DNA of 64,000 nt, from positions 682,001 through 746,000 of the forward strand of contig JACAXG010000132.1 of NCBI GenBank assembly GCA_018881555.1, read 5' to 3'. This stretch comes from Amblyornis subalaris. Lineage: Eukaryota; Chordata; Aves; Passeriformes; Ptilonorhynchidae. This document shows positions 13,401 through 24,500 of the stretch, in pieces (the first letter of the stretch is position 1; each line of letters opens with the position of its first letter). The notes under the pieces were generated by a model. That model was not told where the DNA came from, did not search any database, and saw only the letters and a program-made list of their open reading frames with translations. The position numbers and the translations under genes are program-made.

Positions 13401-15678
13401 TTTTTCTAGCAGTTTGCTACAATTACAGAAGATTTCCAGAAGGATAAAAATGTCTGATTTCTAACTGAGGCTGTTCCCATCTTTCTATAGAGAGTCATAT
13501 GATGTGGGTGTGCTCTTTGTAGTCCGGTTGCTGGATCTCTGACAGATACTTGTGCATGTCAGTTAGTTTAATTCCTCTGAACTCACTGTCAAATTTATTG
13601 ATGGATCACTCCTGAGGCCTGTATGTAAAGCATGTTAAAAAAATCCCACTTCTTATAGAAAACAGATCCTGGGAGACTGATGAAGTATTCAGATCATTGT
13701 GAAGCATGGTGTGGAAAAACAGATTTTTCTGGCTTGCTTTTAAGAGTTCTGCTCAGCTTTATCATAATTAAGGCTTTTCACTGCAGTATTGGAGTTCAGT
13801 GTGAAGCTACACAATAGCTACTATATTATTAATACTGTTTACTCTTACTCCCTCAAAAGAACACCTCAGGGTGCCTACTATAAATGAGATCCTAAGATCA
13901 TAGTAGGGCTTGTGCATTTCTACTTATAACCATAAATGAACCAGGTGTACTAGAAATGCCAATGTATGTATGTACTTAATATTGTACTAGTTCAAATAGT
14001 GTTACTTATAATTGATGGGTATTTTTAATGGTATTTTGAGTTTCCACATTTGAAACACAGTAGTGTGGAATTCATTCATTTTGGGTGAGGGATCTTACAG
14101 CACCTGCTTATCTTTTCACCCTTGCTGTGCACCCTGCTGGTCTAAAATCCACCCTGGAGCAAATTGGGGTTGTAGGATCCAGATGTAGGAAAGGGACAAG
14201 GATTCTAATCCCAAAGGAATTTGGCTTTTTGGCAGTCACTATAAGCAGACAGGTGTGGATGACTTTGGAGCTGGCTTTAGGTCTGTCACTTGATAGGGCT
14301 GCTAATGAGCTGTTTTATGCTTCCTTGCTGTAGTGGATGATGTTGTAATTCCTAGGGTAGAATCAGGTTTCCTTTTGGGAGTATTGTCTGCAGCTCCTCA
14401 AGAGATCTCTGCACAGGATCTTTCATGGAGCTGTAGTTAAAGTCTTTTCTGATACACACATATAGTTATTCTTTTAGTAAATAGAAGTGCCCACCCAGAT
14501 ACTGGTATGCTGANGCATAATGCAGTGAATTACTTTCTTCATGCCTGATGGGAGGGAATTCCACAGCCTAATTGGCTGCACAGAGCACTGAGCAGGACCA
14601 GAGCTTGGGGAATGCAGTCTTTCAAATGGCAAAATGCTCCTTTACAGTCGGATGCAGAACGTGTTGAAGTCTGTAATGAGCCTACTGAGTGTTTACCAGT
14701 GCAAAGGTATGAAATTTTTGGAGTTACATTGAAAAATTTAATTCTGTCACTGTGGTGTGACAGAATTGTATTGTAAATGCATTGAGGCTCCCATGTGACC
14801 ATTAACAGCATCTTCTCAGATCTCAAATATGTTACTGAAAATGCCCAGAGGAGGCTGAGTCTGTACTGCTGAGATCAATAAATATTTTATCTTTGCCTGA
14901 AATGAATGGTAGTCAGGAATACAGCCTGCAGTGCTTTTTGTATTTACCTTTACTTTCCAGTAAGTTAAAAGCTATGACAAAACATACTGGACATTAACTA
15001 TTTATTTTATTTGTTTACTCAGAGTTTGAAAACCTGACCAAATATGTGTAATCTCTGAAACACAGCTTTAGAAATAAATCCAAGATTTTGCACATCAAGT
15101 TGAAGGAAACTTTTTTAATAACAATTTTACTTAGTTTTTTACCCTTTTTCACTCTTACACAATGGTGTTTTAAAAGGAGATGCCCAGATACTTTCAAAAC
15201 AATAAACACTGATGTTTTGTTTGTAATCTTGGGATGAGGAAAAGCAATCAATGAAAAGTTTAAAAGACTTCATATGTTTTTTTTGGTGCGAACAAATATC
15301 AGTTAGAAAGCTTTTATGTGAGTAAATAGTTTTCAGCTGTGGAGAAAGGAAGATCCTGTTTATTTGGAATACCCCAAAATCTGTCTGTATACCTAACAGG
15401 GTTCCCCAGCTGTCTTTTGTAAAAGTCTGACTCCAGTGTGCAACCTTCTCTTGACATATACTAGAATTTTTAAGTGATGTATTAAATATTTAAATATTTC
15501 TGAGGAGTTCCCCCACTGCTCTGCTGCTCTGTGATTATTTAGCCACTGGCTGGGGCGGAGCATAGTAATAGAAGAGAGGATTTGAAGGTGGAGGGAAAAA
15601 GGATCTTGAATTTTAGTGCAGAAGGCATTGCACTCATGAGGAGAAAGAGAGACAAGTGAGCAAGTGCGCCCCATAAAT
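7491..15678. other. Non-coding intron 1 sequence
   Basis: AT-rich sequence without a supported gene. The only notable points are the exon-like 105-bp stretch at 11937 and a weak CTCF-like core at 11685. The minus-strand open frame of 121 codons at 8489-8854 has no recognisable features. Confidence 0.6.
11937..12041 (+). other. Exon-like open stretch (unconfirmed)
   Basis: A 105-bp block lies between acceptor-like ctgtcccacag and donor-like AAG|gtagga. One frame is open for all 35 codons, with an amphipathic-looking start (TDAREFFKESLQVLEEP). I do not recognise the peptide. In the phase required between RBM20 exons 1 and 2 it would contain a stop, so it is not an ordinary RBM20 coding exon. 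Thirty-five open codons also occur by chance often. Confidence 0.15.
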
Positions 15679-15778
15679 GGGAAAGAAAAAGATAAAATGG
15701 GATAAAGAAAAAGATAAAATGGGATAAAGAAAAAGATAAAATGGGATAAAGAAAAAGATAAAATGGGAAAGAAAAAGC
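15679..15778. repeat. 22-bp minisatellite, about 4.5 copies
   Basis: The purine-rich unit gggataaagaaaaagataaa plus at is repeated nearly perfectly, with the first and last copies carrying gggaaagaaaaag instead. Near-identity of the copies suggests recent expansion. It lies in intron 1. Confidence 0.95.
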
Positions 15779-18700
15779 ACTGTCAGTGCTATGAAGAGTT
15801 TGAGGGTGAGGACTAATAACAGAGCCTTCATGCCTTGGGACCTACAGACCCTTTCGAAGAGGAAGAACATAGGTGCAGGAGCTCTGTCATGGATGGAAGG
15901 GGTGAGGGCCACGGACATCTTATGAAGGTGTGGGTCCTATTAATTTAGACAGGAGATGCATATTGAAGCTCTAGCTGTAACCTGAAAAAAAAAAAAGACG
16001 TGGATAGAGGAGCAGCAGAATTTGGCCATGAGATACTGGAGAGGAGAGAAGAGGATCCATAAGGATAGCAGGGTAGAAAAGATGACAAGCAGACACAAGG
16101 AGGACAAAGAGCAGGCAGAACTGCTGGATTCCTTGCCAGATGATCAGAACTGTGAGAACCTGCCAGGAGGTCAGGAGAAATAGACCAGCAGTTTGCCCTT
16201 GCCTGGATATTTGTTGAAACTATTTTCAGGTCAGTTGGAAAATATGCATATAGATCTGATACCATTTTCTACCTGNTTTATCTTGTACTGTTTATCCCTT
16301 GCACAACAGGAATCAATTCATCGGTCTTCCACTCAATCCAGTGAAAGATACGGAGAAGACAAGTGCATGGGCTCTCTGTTCCTCTTTTCCCTTTTCTTTC
16401 CTTTCTTCTTCTCTTAATACTTTGAAAAAGCTCTATGGCATAAATTGTTACACTTTTTTTACTCTTGACTCTGTTTCATTCTGAAGCCAGACATCCCCAT
16501 CTAGCGGTTATTCCACTTTCAGTCACTGAGTACCAGTTTGGGCAGAAAGAGGCTGTTTATCCCTTTTCCTGCAGTGGGGGAACATCGTCATAAATGCCTG
16601 ACTGAGTAGTGGGTGCAGAAGCTGGTGTCCACATCACCTGAATTGCTCACTCATGTTTATTGCTGGAGATGATAGAATATTCAGCTGAAATTCTGAGAAT
16701 TTGCTCCATTTCCACCTTCCTCAAATGAGTATTTTTAACATGTATTTTATATAGTCATTTTTCAGAAGATCTCATTAGTGGATGTGTCCTACCCAGGCAC
16801 TTTCTGTTCCCATAGCAGAAGCAGAACTGATTCTACATTACATCTGCTTTTATTTTATTTTATTATATTTTTTTTTGTAATCTGTTAATGACTAAAGAGC
16901 CATTGGGTGGCAGTATCAGCCAGTGAGCACCTCCATTAGTTGCTGAGCTAAATGCAAAAGTCTAGGTAGGACAGATTAGAAATGACAAGTTTCTTAAGAT
17001 GGAAAACATGCATTGGTTTGTATTTGAAGAGCCTGTGATTAAATCCACGCCTTACATGTTTTGAAAATCTTTTAAAATTAAGTATAATATCTTTGCTCTA
17101 ATTTCTTCAAAAGCAGAAGTCTTCATTCATAATATCAAGATTTTTTTTTATTAAGCACCTGTGAATGTAGCATAAAATTAATCCCATGCTAAGGATAAGA
17201 GAAACTGCCACGCAGGAGCTCTGATCAGTGTGTGCCTTCGGGGTGTGCCTGCACAGGGGCTTAGGTGCTGTCTGAGTTTGGTATTCCTGAGCTGTGTTCA
17301 CACATCAGGGTAACAGTATCTGGGGTTCACACCATACATTTATTTTCATTTTCCTTTTATTCCCTTTTCGGTTAATACAAGGCTCACTTGCATGTTCAAC
17401 TTCATGACTGGAAAATAGCATTCGTGGTGACCTACTATCTAATTCTACATTTGGAAGCAGCAGACTTTAAATATCAATGTGTTTGTAATGATGTAAAACT
17501 TGCAAAACTGACTAAGAATGCCTGCTTTCAGGCTCTATTTCTAGCTAAGTCTGTGTTTTCTGTAATAGGAATTGTAGTTATTTTTGTCATGGGCTGTGTG
17601 GTCAGTTCCATTACAGACATTTTCACATAGTTACTGTTTTTTACATTCATGCTGTTAGCCCTCAGCACTCTCTCCTAAGTTCAAGGCTGAGAAGACTATG
17701 AAAGCTGCAGGCAAATTTTAACTTGTTCATAATATCCTTCACTTCACAAACCCCATCCTGTTCCCGAACAGGAACATTTTGTGTGTACCAAAAAAAGCCC
17801 CATGATCATGTTGTTCACATCTTCCTTTTAAATGCACCAGATAATGCCACTTGTTTAAGCTTAGTCATGTCTGGGGGAATGTCAGGAGTCTGCATCACAT
17901 GAGCTGCTCCTCAGATTTCCCAGCCTGCATCAGCATGTTTTCCTGGGTAGAAGCAGAGTGGAGATGTTATTAAAATGGCTCATCCTAGATATTAGTGTTA
18001 AATCTCAGGTTTAATCCTGTGATTTTCATGCAATATTTCACATTTACATTCAGCTGATTTATGTGAAAATACTTCAGTATCTTTCTTTCCTTAAGGTGTA
18101 TGCTTCAGATGGAAGAATATACATTTTAACTAACCACCCTGTTTGTGTTCTTGTTGACAATTTCATTTTGTGCTTGACTGCCAGACTTACCACCTTAGGG
18201 CAGCTTTGAGCCAACCTTTAGCTCAATTTTAAACACTTGTATCCTTTCCGTGATCTGTTTATAGACCTGGTGCTGCTTTTCCTGTTTCCCTCCTCGGAGA
18301 TCAGGAGGCCAAAAGGGCTTTTGGCATATCCTTTCTCATGCTCTGGGTCAACAATCTGCTCCTGAGCAACCACAGCATGCAATGGACAGAGCAGGCACCC
18401 AATACAATCTGGGTTTGTTACCTCCTGCCTTTGTGGTGATAGATGCACCACACCCGAAGATGCTCCAAACTGGACAGATCATTGAGCCTTTCCTTCTCAG
18501 CATCACTTTCAGGTGCTCAAGAGCTAATTTACTCACCTCACNAGCTGTGCAAAACCTGGAAAGAGTGAGAGATGAGGAACCAAAAAGGCTGGCAGCACTG
18601 AAACGCTGGGTTGTCTTATGGCTTGCCATCAGGTGACTTGTATTCAGGACAAAATCTGCTNAGCGTGTTCAACTCCGCTCCAGGGCTCTGTTCCCAGGGT

Positions 18701-20055
18701 CTCTGATCCTGTTTCAAGAGTCAGGAGTTGATTGGCTCTGCTTCCCAAGGCTTCAAGCCTGTGTTTTGTCTGTCCCATCCCTGCAGTCCCTNCCCCGTGG
18801 TGCACATGGAGTTGGATGCCCAATATGTGCCCATATAGGGAAGGGTGTAACTATCTTGTTGACANTGGCTAATCCAGACGGGCATGTGAAGGGACAGCAG
18901 AGTGTGATGCTCACATGTAGCGTGGCAGATGGCAGTTAGGACTGGCTGTCTCCATCACACCCCTCAAGACCGACATATAAGACAGGGAAAGAGCTTTTTT
19001 GCGTTCCTCTGCATGCTCCCGACAGAACTACTGAAGAGCTGGGCTGCCGTAGCCCCATGTATTGAGCCACACTCATTGCTAGAGGAGAAAATTAATTAAT
19101 CTCTCCTGTGCTGCAAATTATTGGCAGTTCTGCAATAGTTTTAATTTCTACAACATCTGTGCATTACATTAGGTGAAAATGACTGAGCAAGACCAGATGT
19201 CCTGTAGTAAACAGCATCCTGTATTGGTGAAAGCCTAGCTGACCATGTCCTTTTCCAGATATATGGCCAAATGGGACAAAACTCAGCTAAATGCTTTGTT
19301 ACCGAGTTTCATCGATGACATCTANGTAGCCCTCTTCAAGCTATCTCTATGCTAATGCTGGAGTGGGCAGCAGAGCTTATTGTGTGTATTACTCCCTTTC
19401 AAGCTCCAATGATGAACAAGGACTTTGCTTTCAGTGGACAAGTCAGAGGGTGAAAGTGTCTGAAAGCATTACCAACACAGAGACCACAGGCCAGATCATA
19501 GCTAGAAGACCTGACTGAAGGCTTACTAAATCTGATGAGAGACTTCAAGACTGATCTGTTGTGCAGGAGGATTTTAGGTAATCCAATTAAGTAATTGAAA
19601 CCAAATGCACCTATGGAAACTGGTCAGGATCTCTTTATAATAGTGCTGAACATTTAATACCATCTTCAGCTGCTGTCCCATCCACCAGATTATTTCCCTG
19701 TGTGTTAATGAACCACTGCATTCACCATGGACTACAATATAAAACCTAGTAGGAATAACAGAAAAGTAGGAAAAACGTCATTAAAGCAGGTAACTGTACT
19801 CTGCCCTTAGGTGGCAAGCAGCGAGCAGTAGTGCAGGAAGCCGGTGTTTCTCTGCAGTGAGAAGTTTTCAGCCTACATTACACACCTGGGCAACTGGGGA
19901 TTTATTGTTCCTGCTTAAACTATAAATATTTTCTTTGCTAAATTGTATTTTCTGTGCAGCTAAAATACTTGTGTTAGTGTATTTGATTAGCACAGCACTT
20001 GAACCAGCTGCAGAAGAAGCATGAATGCTGGACACACGAGCAAATGTCAGCTCCG
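15779..20055. other. Non-coding intron 1 sequence
   Basis: No gene is supported. A CTCF-like core (CCATTGGGTGGCAG) lies at 16900-16913. Short A or T runs lie at 15984 and 16865. The open frames at 18218-18636 on both strands contain no recognisable domain. Confidence 0.6.
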
Positions 20056-20125
20056 TAGTTTTCTTGGCTAGAAAGGACAACTAAACAATCGAGTCTGACC
20101 TTAGGTGTAACACAGATGTCTCATA
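20056..20125 (-). mobile_element. Ancient CR1 3'-end remnant
   Basis: The stretch reading ggctagaaaggacaactaaa, then cgagtctgacctta and gtaacacag resembles the reverse complement of the 3' end of old CR1 elements common in turtles and crocodilians (pattern: gccagaagggacca, then tctagtctgacctcctg, then aacacag). It is short and diverged, suggesting great age. Confidence 0.5.
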
Positions 20126-22007
20126 CTGTGTGACCCAGAGGGTCCTTGATCCTCCTAAACCCAGGTTTTGCAACTCATCCCAGCAGGTCTGATACCAGGG
20201 AGCAGGAGTGACCCTGACCCTGGCAGCAGCACTATACTGTAATTTCAGTGGTACATATTGGCAGTTTGATTTGATGCTGCTGATCTCTGAAGCCTCAGTC
20301 TCTACAGACACTTGAGCAACTAAAAAAAATTAGATATACTGATGTGAGCCTGTTTTCGTGTCTTACAGTAGCTGCACTCATAATCCTAGAAGACTATGAT
20401 AAGGTTTGTAATTGTTTCTTGATGTCATTTAAAAAAGTGTTTATGGACTTTGAATGGGCTTGCTAGTGATTGTACAGTTCTCTGGAGTATTTCTGGTCTT
20501 CAATTTACTGGTTTAGATATAGACATTCAAGACATATGTTGAATTTTCCTGTCTGTCATAAAGAAGCTGTAGATGAAGTTGTCTGATTCCAGTCCCAGTA
20601 AGGAAGCTGATTTCCTGTCCTGGCCAAATCAGGCTGTAATGCTGGCTACAAAAAGAATTGTAGCTGCCTTTTTTAAAATCTTTTTATGACTGTTGTTATA
20701 TGGAGCAGGATGAGAGCTCAGGAGGAGTGACTGGCTATGAATAAAAGCAGAAAAAATACATGTGAAGTTTTCTGCATGCACTGGGAAGGCAGCTTCTTTA
20801 GTTCCTTCTTGAGTGAAGAAGATAGTGCTCTGTTTTACTGTGCATTACATTGTAGAGGTTGAGATGGATGAAACACTCCATTTAAAAGAATTTATTTGAT
20901 TGTTATAGAAATACGGGAATTCTTANAGAAGATCCAACCACTTTTCTGTTTGCCAGCATCTCATTTCTTGGGTGTTACAGAAGCATGACTCTAAAGCTCA
21001 TTTTTATGGAATATGGAAATAAGCCTCTTCCCACCCTGTAGAAGGTGGTTTGTGCCAAGAGATTTTCAGGCTCATATTCCATCCTTATATCAGGATCTGT
21101 CCTTTATTCTCTGAGTGGGGATGCTCCCATATCTGGAGATCTCGGTCCATTTTTTTTTCTAAATTCTGCTGTTTAAATATTCAAATTGATCCGTCACGTT
21201 CCTGCTTGGCTTGCATTGATGCATCTGACTTCTCAGGATGTTTTCCAAATGACGTACTGATGCTTTTTGAAACAGTAATATTATGATCCAGAAGCTCCAG
21301 AGAAAGGGGCAGAATCTGAAAATTTTTGTGCTTGCTGTAACAAAAAGAGAGTTTTAAATGTGTGAAGAGATATCAGAGCCCAGAAATTATGCTTAGGTGA
21401 TTTATACGAAAAGTTTGACCTCTGAATTACAAAGTCAAATCTTAACAATCCTGAAATAGACTGTTAGAGAGGAAAACTTCCTGAAAAGCTGCATCACAGG
21501 ACTTACAGCTCCTCATCAAATATATTACTGCCTTTGACTCAATGATTTCTCTCCTCATGCGCCAACTGCTCAGTTAAAATCTGTTCTCAGCTGCATTACT
21601 ACATCTATGCTTTTTAATTTTTCTATCCAAGTGGTCTGAATGAGTTCTTTCCTTACTCCCACTAATATTTAAAGACTGCCAGTGAGCCTTTCTTGTCTCA
21701 CCAGCCCCTGGGAGCATCATATTGCCTTAGCAGAGGGCGTCAGGCAGTCAGGAGACCTTGCACGTGCTGAAAAGGTGGCTATTGCGACTATCTGAAAACA
21801 ATGAAGATGCTCCCAGATGAAATTGAACCAGCTCAGAAACTTCACAGTCTCTCTCTGAAGTGCCTCCACTTTCAAAAGTAATGTTTATTTTTTATCACTT
21901 TTAAGGTTGCAAAAAAAGCTAAAAAGGCACATAATAGTGAATGTTAACTGATTTATTCTGAATGGCAGGTGTTTCCTCGTGGGCAAGTAGGGAAAGGACT
22001 AGCTGCT

Positions 22008-22060
22008 GGTTTCTTTCTCTTTTTTCTTTCCCCCTAGCTCAGCAGATAGATGAGGTGAGG
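22008..22060 (+). promoter_or_regulatory. Candidate microexon splice signals in intron 1
   Basis: A strong pyrimidine tract (ttctttctcttttttctttc, then cccctag) ends at 22037. Seventeen bases later comes the donor GATGAG|gtgagg. If the 17-nt microexon 22038-22054 were joined between RBM20 exons 1 and 2, its phase would give an immediate TGA. The signals are clear; use is unproven. Confidence 0.3.
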
Positions 22061-22368
22061 ACATGCCACAGGGATGAGACTTGCCAGATTGCTTGGAACA
22101 CCGCGGTTTTGGGGCACATTCTTTCCCTGGGTGTGAAGGGAAACGCAAGTATCTGATGACAGATGAAAACGCAGGTTGGGGAAAACCGTAGAACTGAGAG
22201 AATGAATTTTTTCACTCTCCAGAGAGATCAGCAGCCATGCAGCCTCTGTGTTAGGCAGTGTTTTCTGAAATCAAACTGCCTGTGTTATTCTCCTTGCTTT
22301 CCTCCACCATTGGCCTGCTCTGGCTCGTTGGAAAACATGCAAGTGTGTCTGCTGGCAGAGTGCAGTTG

Positions 22369-22416
22369 GCCGGCCCCGCGCCTGGGCCGGCAGCTGCAGG
22401 CAGGGAGAACCTGCAG
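22369..22416. other. Two adjacent GC-rich inverted repeats
   Basis: GCCGGCCC at 22369-22376 pairs perfectly with GGGCCGGC at 22384-22391 around a 7-base loop. CTGCAGG at 22394-22400 pairs with CCTGCAG at 22410-22416 directly after it. The function is unknown; they stand out in AT-rich intron DNA. Confidence 0.5.
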
Positions 22417-23002
22417 TGCTCAGTCACATGAAGCCATGTGCGGGCAGTGGTGGGGATTAGCTCTGCTCCTGGCCGGAAAGGTCCCCATGCGGTTCCCAGG
22501 CTGAGCTCGCCATATGTGCTTCACATGATTGTCCTGAGGGTGACATGAAGTGGAGAGTTCAGATTCGAGTGAAAGTTGGTTTGTGTTTCTTCACCCTGTT
22601 TAATGTAATACAGATGCAGAGCAGAACGTGAGGGCGTCTGTGCCTGGAGGAGATGTGACAGGCTGTAGAAAAGCCCTGTAGCTTTTACTAATTCCTTCTC
22701 CTTCCCCTGAATTTTACGCTGTTTCCTGATGGGAGTTGTATGTGTGAAGGAACCCCCTTGGACCACCTGTTAGGCGTCTTTCCCCTTTCAGTCACGGTTT
22801 TTGCCATCTCTTAAACATTGGGGGGTTTTGTATTTGGAGAAAAGCCAGAAACATGAACAATAGTTTTCTCCTTTTGAGGGGCGGGGAGAGCTCTCTGACG
22901 TGGTAGAGGAAGGAAGAAAGAAGGCAAGAAAAAAATTAGAAAACATGGATGGAGATCCCTCTAGTCTTCACTTTGAGCGAGTATGCAGTATTGCAGAATT
23001 AC

Positions 23003-23028
23003 AATATTCTTTTTTTTAAAGGTAAGAG
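23003..23028 (+). promoter_or_regulatory. Candidate recursive (zero-length-exon) splice site
   Basis: A T-rich tract (attcttttttttaaag) is joined directly to GTAAGA, giving AG|GT at 23021/23022. This is the layout of recursive splice sites in long vertebrate introns, although A rather than a pyrimidine stands at -3. Confidence 0.3.
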
Positions 23029-24149
23029 GTGTGTATTCACAGGCTGATTTAGTTTGTGGTTTGTCTTACTGCAAGGTAATTTTGGAAATGGCATCTTCCA
23101 TAGAAGGATCATGTCACATACAGAGTGCCAGTGCTATTGCGAAAGGTTTCCAGACTAACGCTGGAAAAAGGAAGTTTAACGAGGTCTTGCTGTAAGGAAC
23201 ATCATCTAATGGGCTGAAGAGGTTCATGTCCCCTTGGCAAAAATAGGAATGTTTGTCTTATTTTGGTCTTTGGATATGAGAGAACAGATAATGTTTTTCT
23301 TAATAATAGAATTTATTTCTTAGTTGACATATATACTATGTCATGTTAGAAGCAGAGACAGGAAAATAGAAGGTTTTGTGTCTATGTTAATTTTTGAATA
23401 ATGTGAAATATAGGAAAGATCATTGATTTCGCCCCCCAGGAGTAAGGCATAATATATTTTGGTTTATGAAAGTGCAAAATTTGTTCTTGGAAAGCTTTGG
23501 TTTTCAAGGAAAAGGTGGATCAGCAATAAGAAGAAGCCTGCTGAGATAACTTGCCGAAGAATTCATTATGAGTGCGCAGGCTCTGCATTGCCTTTTGCCC
23601 TTGCTTTCGAGTCCCAGCAGAACCTGTGGCACAGGTCAGCTCTTGTACACTTTCGGGGCAGTGGAATAGTGCTGGATGATGACTTTCCTTTTCGCCGAAC
23701 GTTTCCGAGCAGGCAGATAGCTGATTTGAGCAATAATACTGCTCGAACTAACTTGAGCAATAGCCCAAATATCAACAGCGTCTTTCCTCAAAACCTCAAC
23801 TGTCCTTAGGAGGCAGCCAGCCCGAACATGGACAAATTGCTCAGGGGATAAAATGTGATGTATTTGAGTGCATGTTTTAAGACATTGTGAAAACTTCAGC
23901 TGAGTAATGCTTGTTGCCTTCCAGAGCAAGGGCTTGCTTTGTAAAAGTCAGTCTCTCTCAGTCTTCATTAGTGAGCCGTGTTTTTTCCGCAGTTTTCCTG
24001 ATTAGACTGTGACCCTCTTCCCAGTAGGATCCCGTGGCATTACACTGTACAGAAACAGGATTTTGGTGCTGATACGTGAAGAGACCGAGAACATATGGCA
24101 TAAACATCAACCGATATTGTTTGCCATCCACACTTGCTGTGTGTAATGC

Positions 24150-24500
24150 AACAAGCCCGGCTCCTGGCGGCCACGTGATCCGCCTTCCAGTCCTCCATTT
24201 GGGGTGGGTTTTTTTTGTTCCTAAAGTTGTGACTTTCTGGAAGGAAGCTTGTAAATAATCAGGGTGCAGAGAGCAGGTAGAATGTCAGTGGGATGTTACC
24301 GGGAGGCATGTGCGCAACGCTGACATCGGCTCCTGGCCGCTCTCCCTCNGCACCAGCTCGCTGCTCCCGGCAGCCCTACATGTTGCAAGAAGGTAAGATC
24401 ATGTCGTGTCACCCGTGTCCTCCCACCGCCGCGCTGACACGCCTGTGTCCCCTGTCTCCAGCAAGGAGAGACACTAATCTGCCAAGTGGAGTATCTTAGT
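24150..24500 (+). promoter_or_regulatory. CpG-dense patch with E-box and donor; possible alternative promoter/first exon
   Basis: CpG dinucleotides are dense here, about 13 in the 150 bases after 24293, against very few in the surrounding intron. A CACGTG E-box lies at 24172-24177. A near-perfect donor, GAAG|gtaaga, lies at 24391-24398 with an open frame upstream from an ATG at 24293. That frame would not enter RBM20 exon 2 in the coding phase, so any transcript would be non-coding at its 5' end or would start translation inside RBM20. Confidence 0.3.

Noticed and set aside
23459..23929. 116-codon plus and 97-codon minus frames.
   Set aside because: No recognisable motif, and both strands are open at once; a conserved non-coding element remains possible but cannot be judged from one sequence.
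24293..24392. Coding alternative first exon of RBM20 starting at ATG 24293.
   Set aside because: The frame at the GAAG|gtaaga donor leaves one base, while exon 2 needs two from the preceding exon, so RBM20 would be out of frame. Only a non-coding first exon remains possible.
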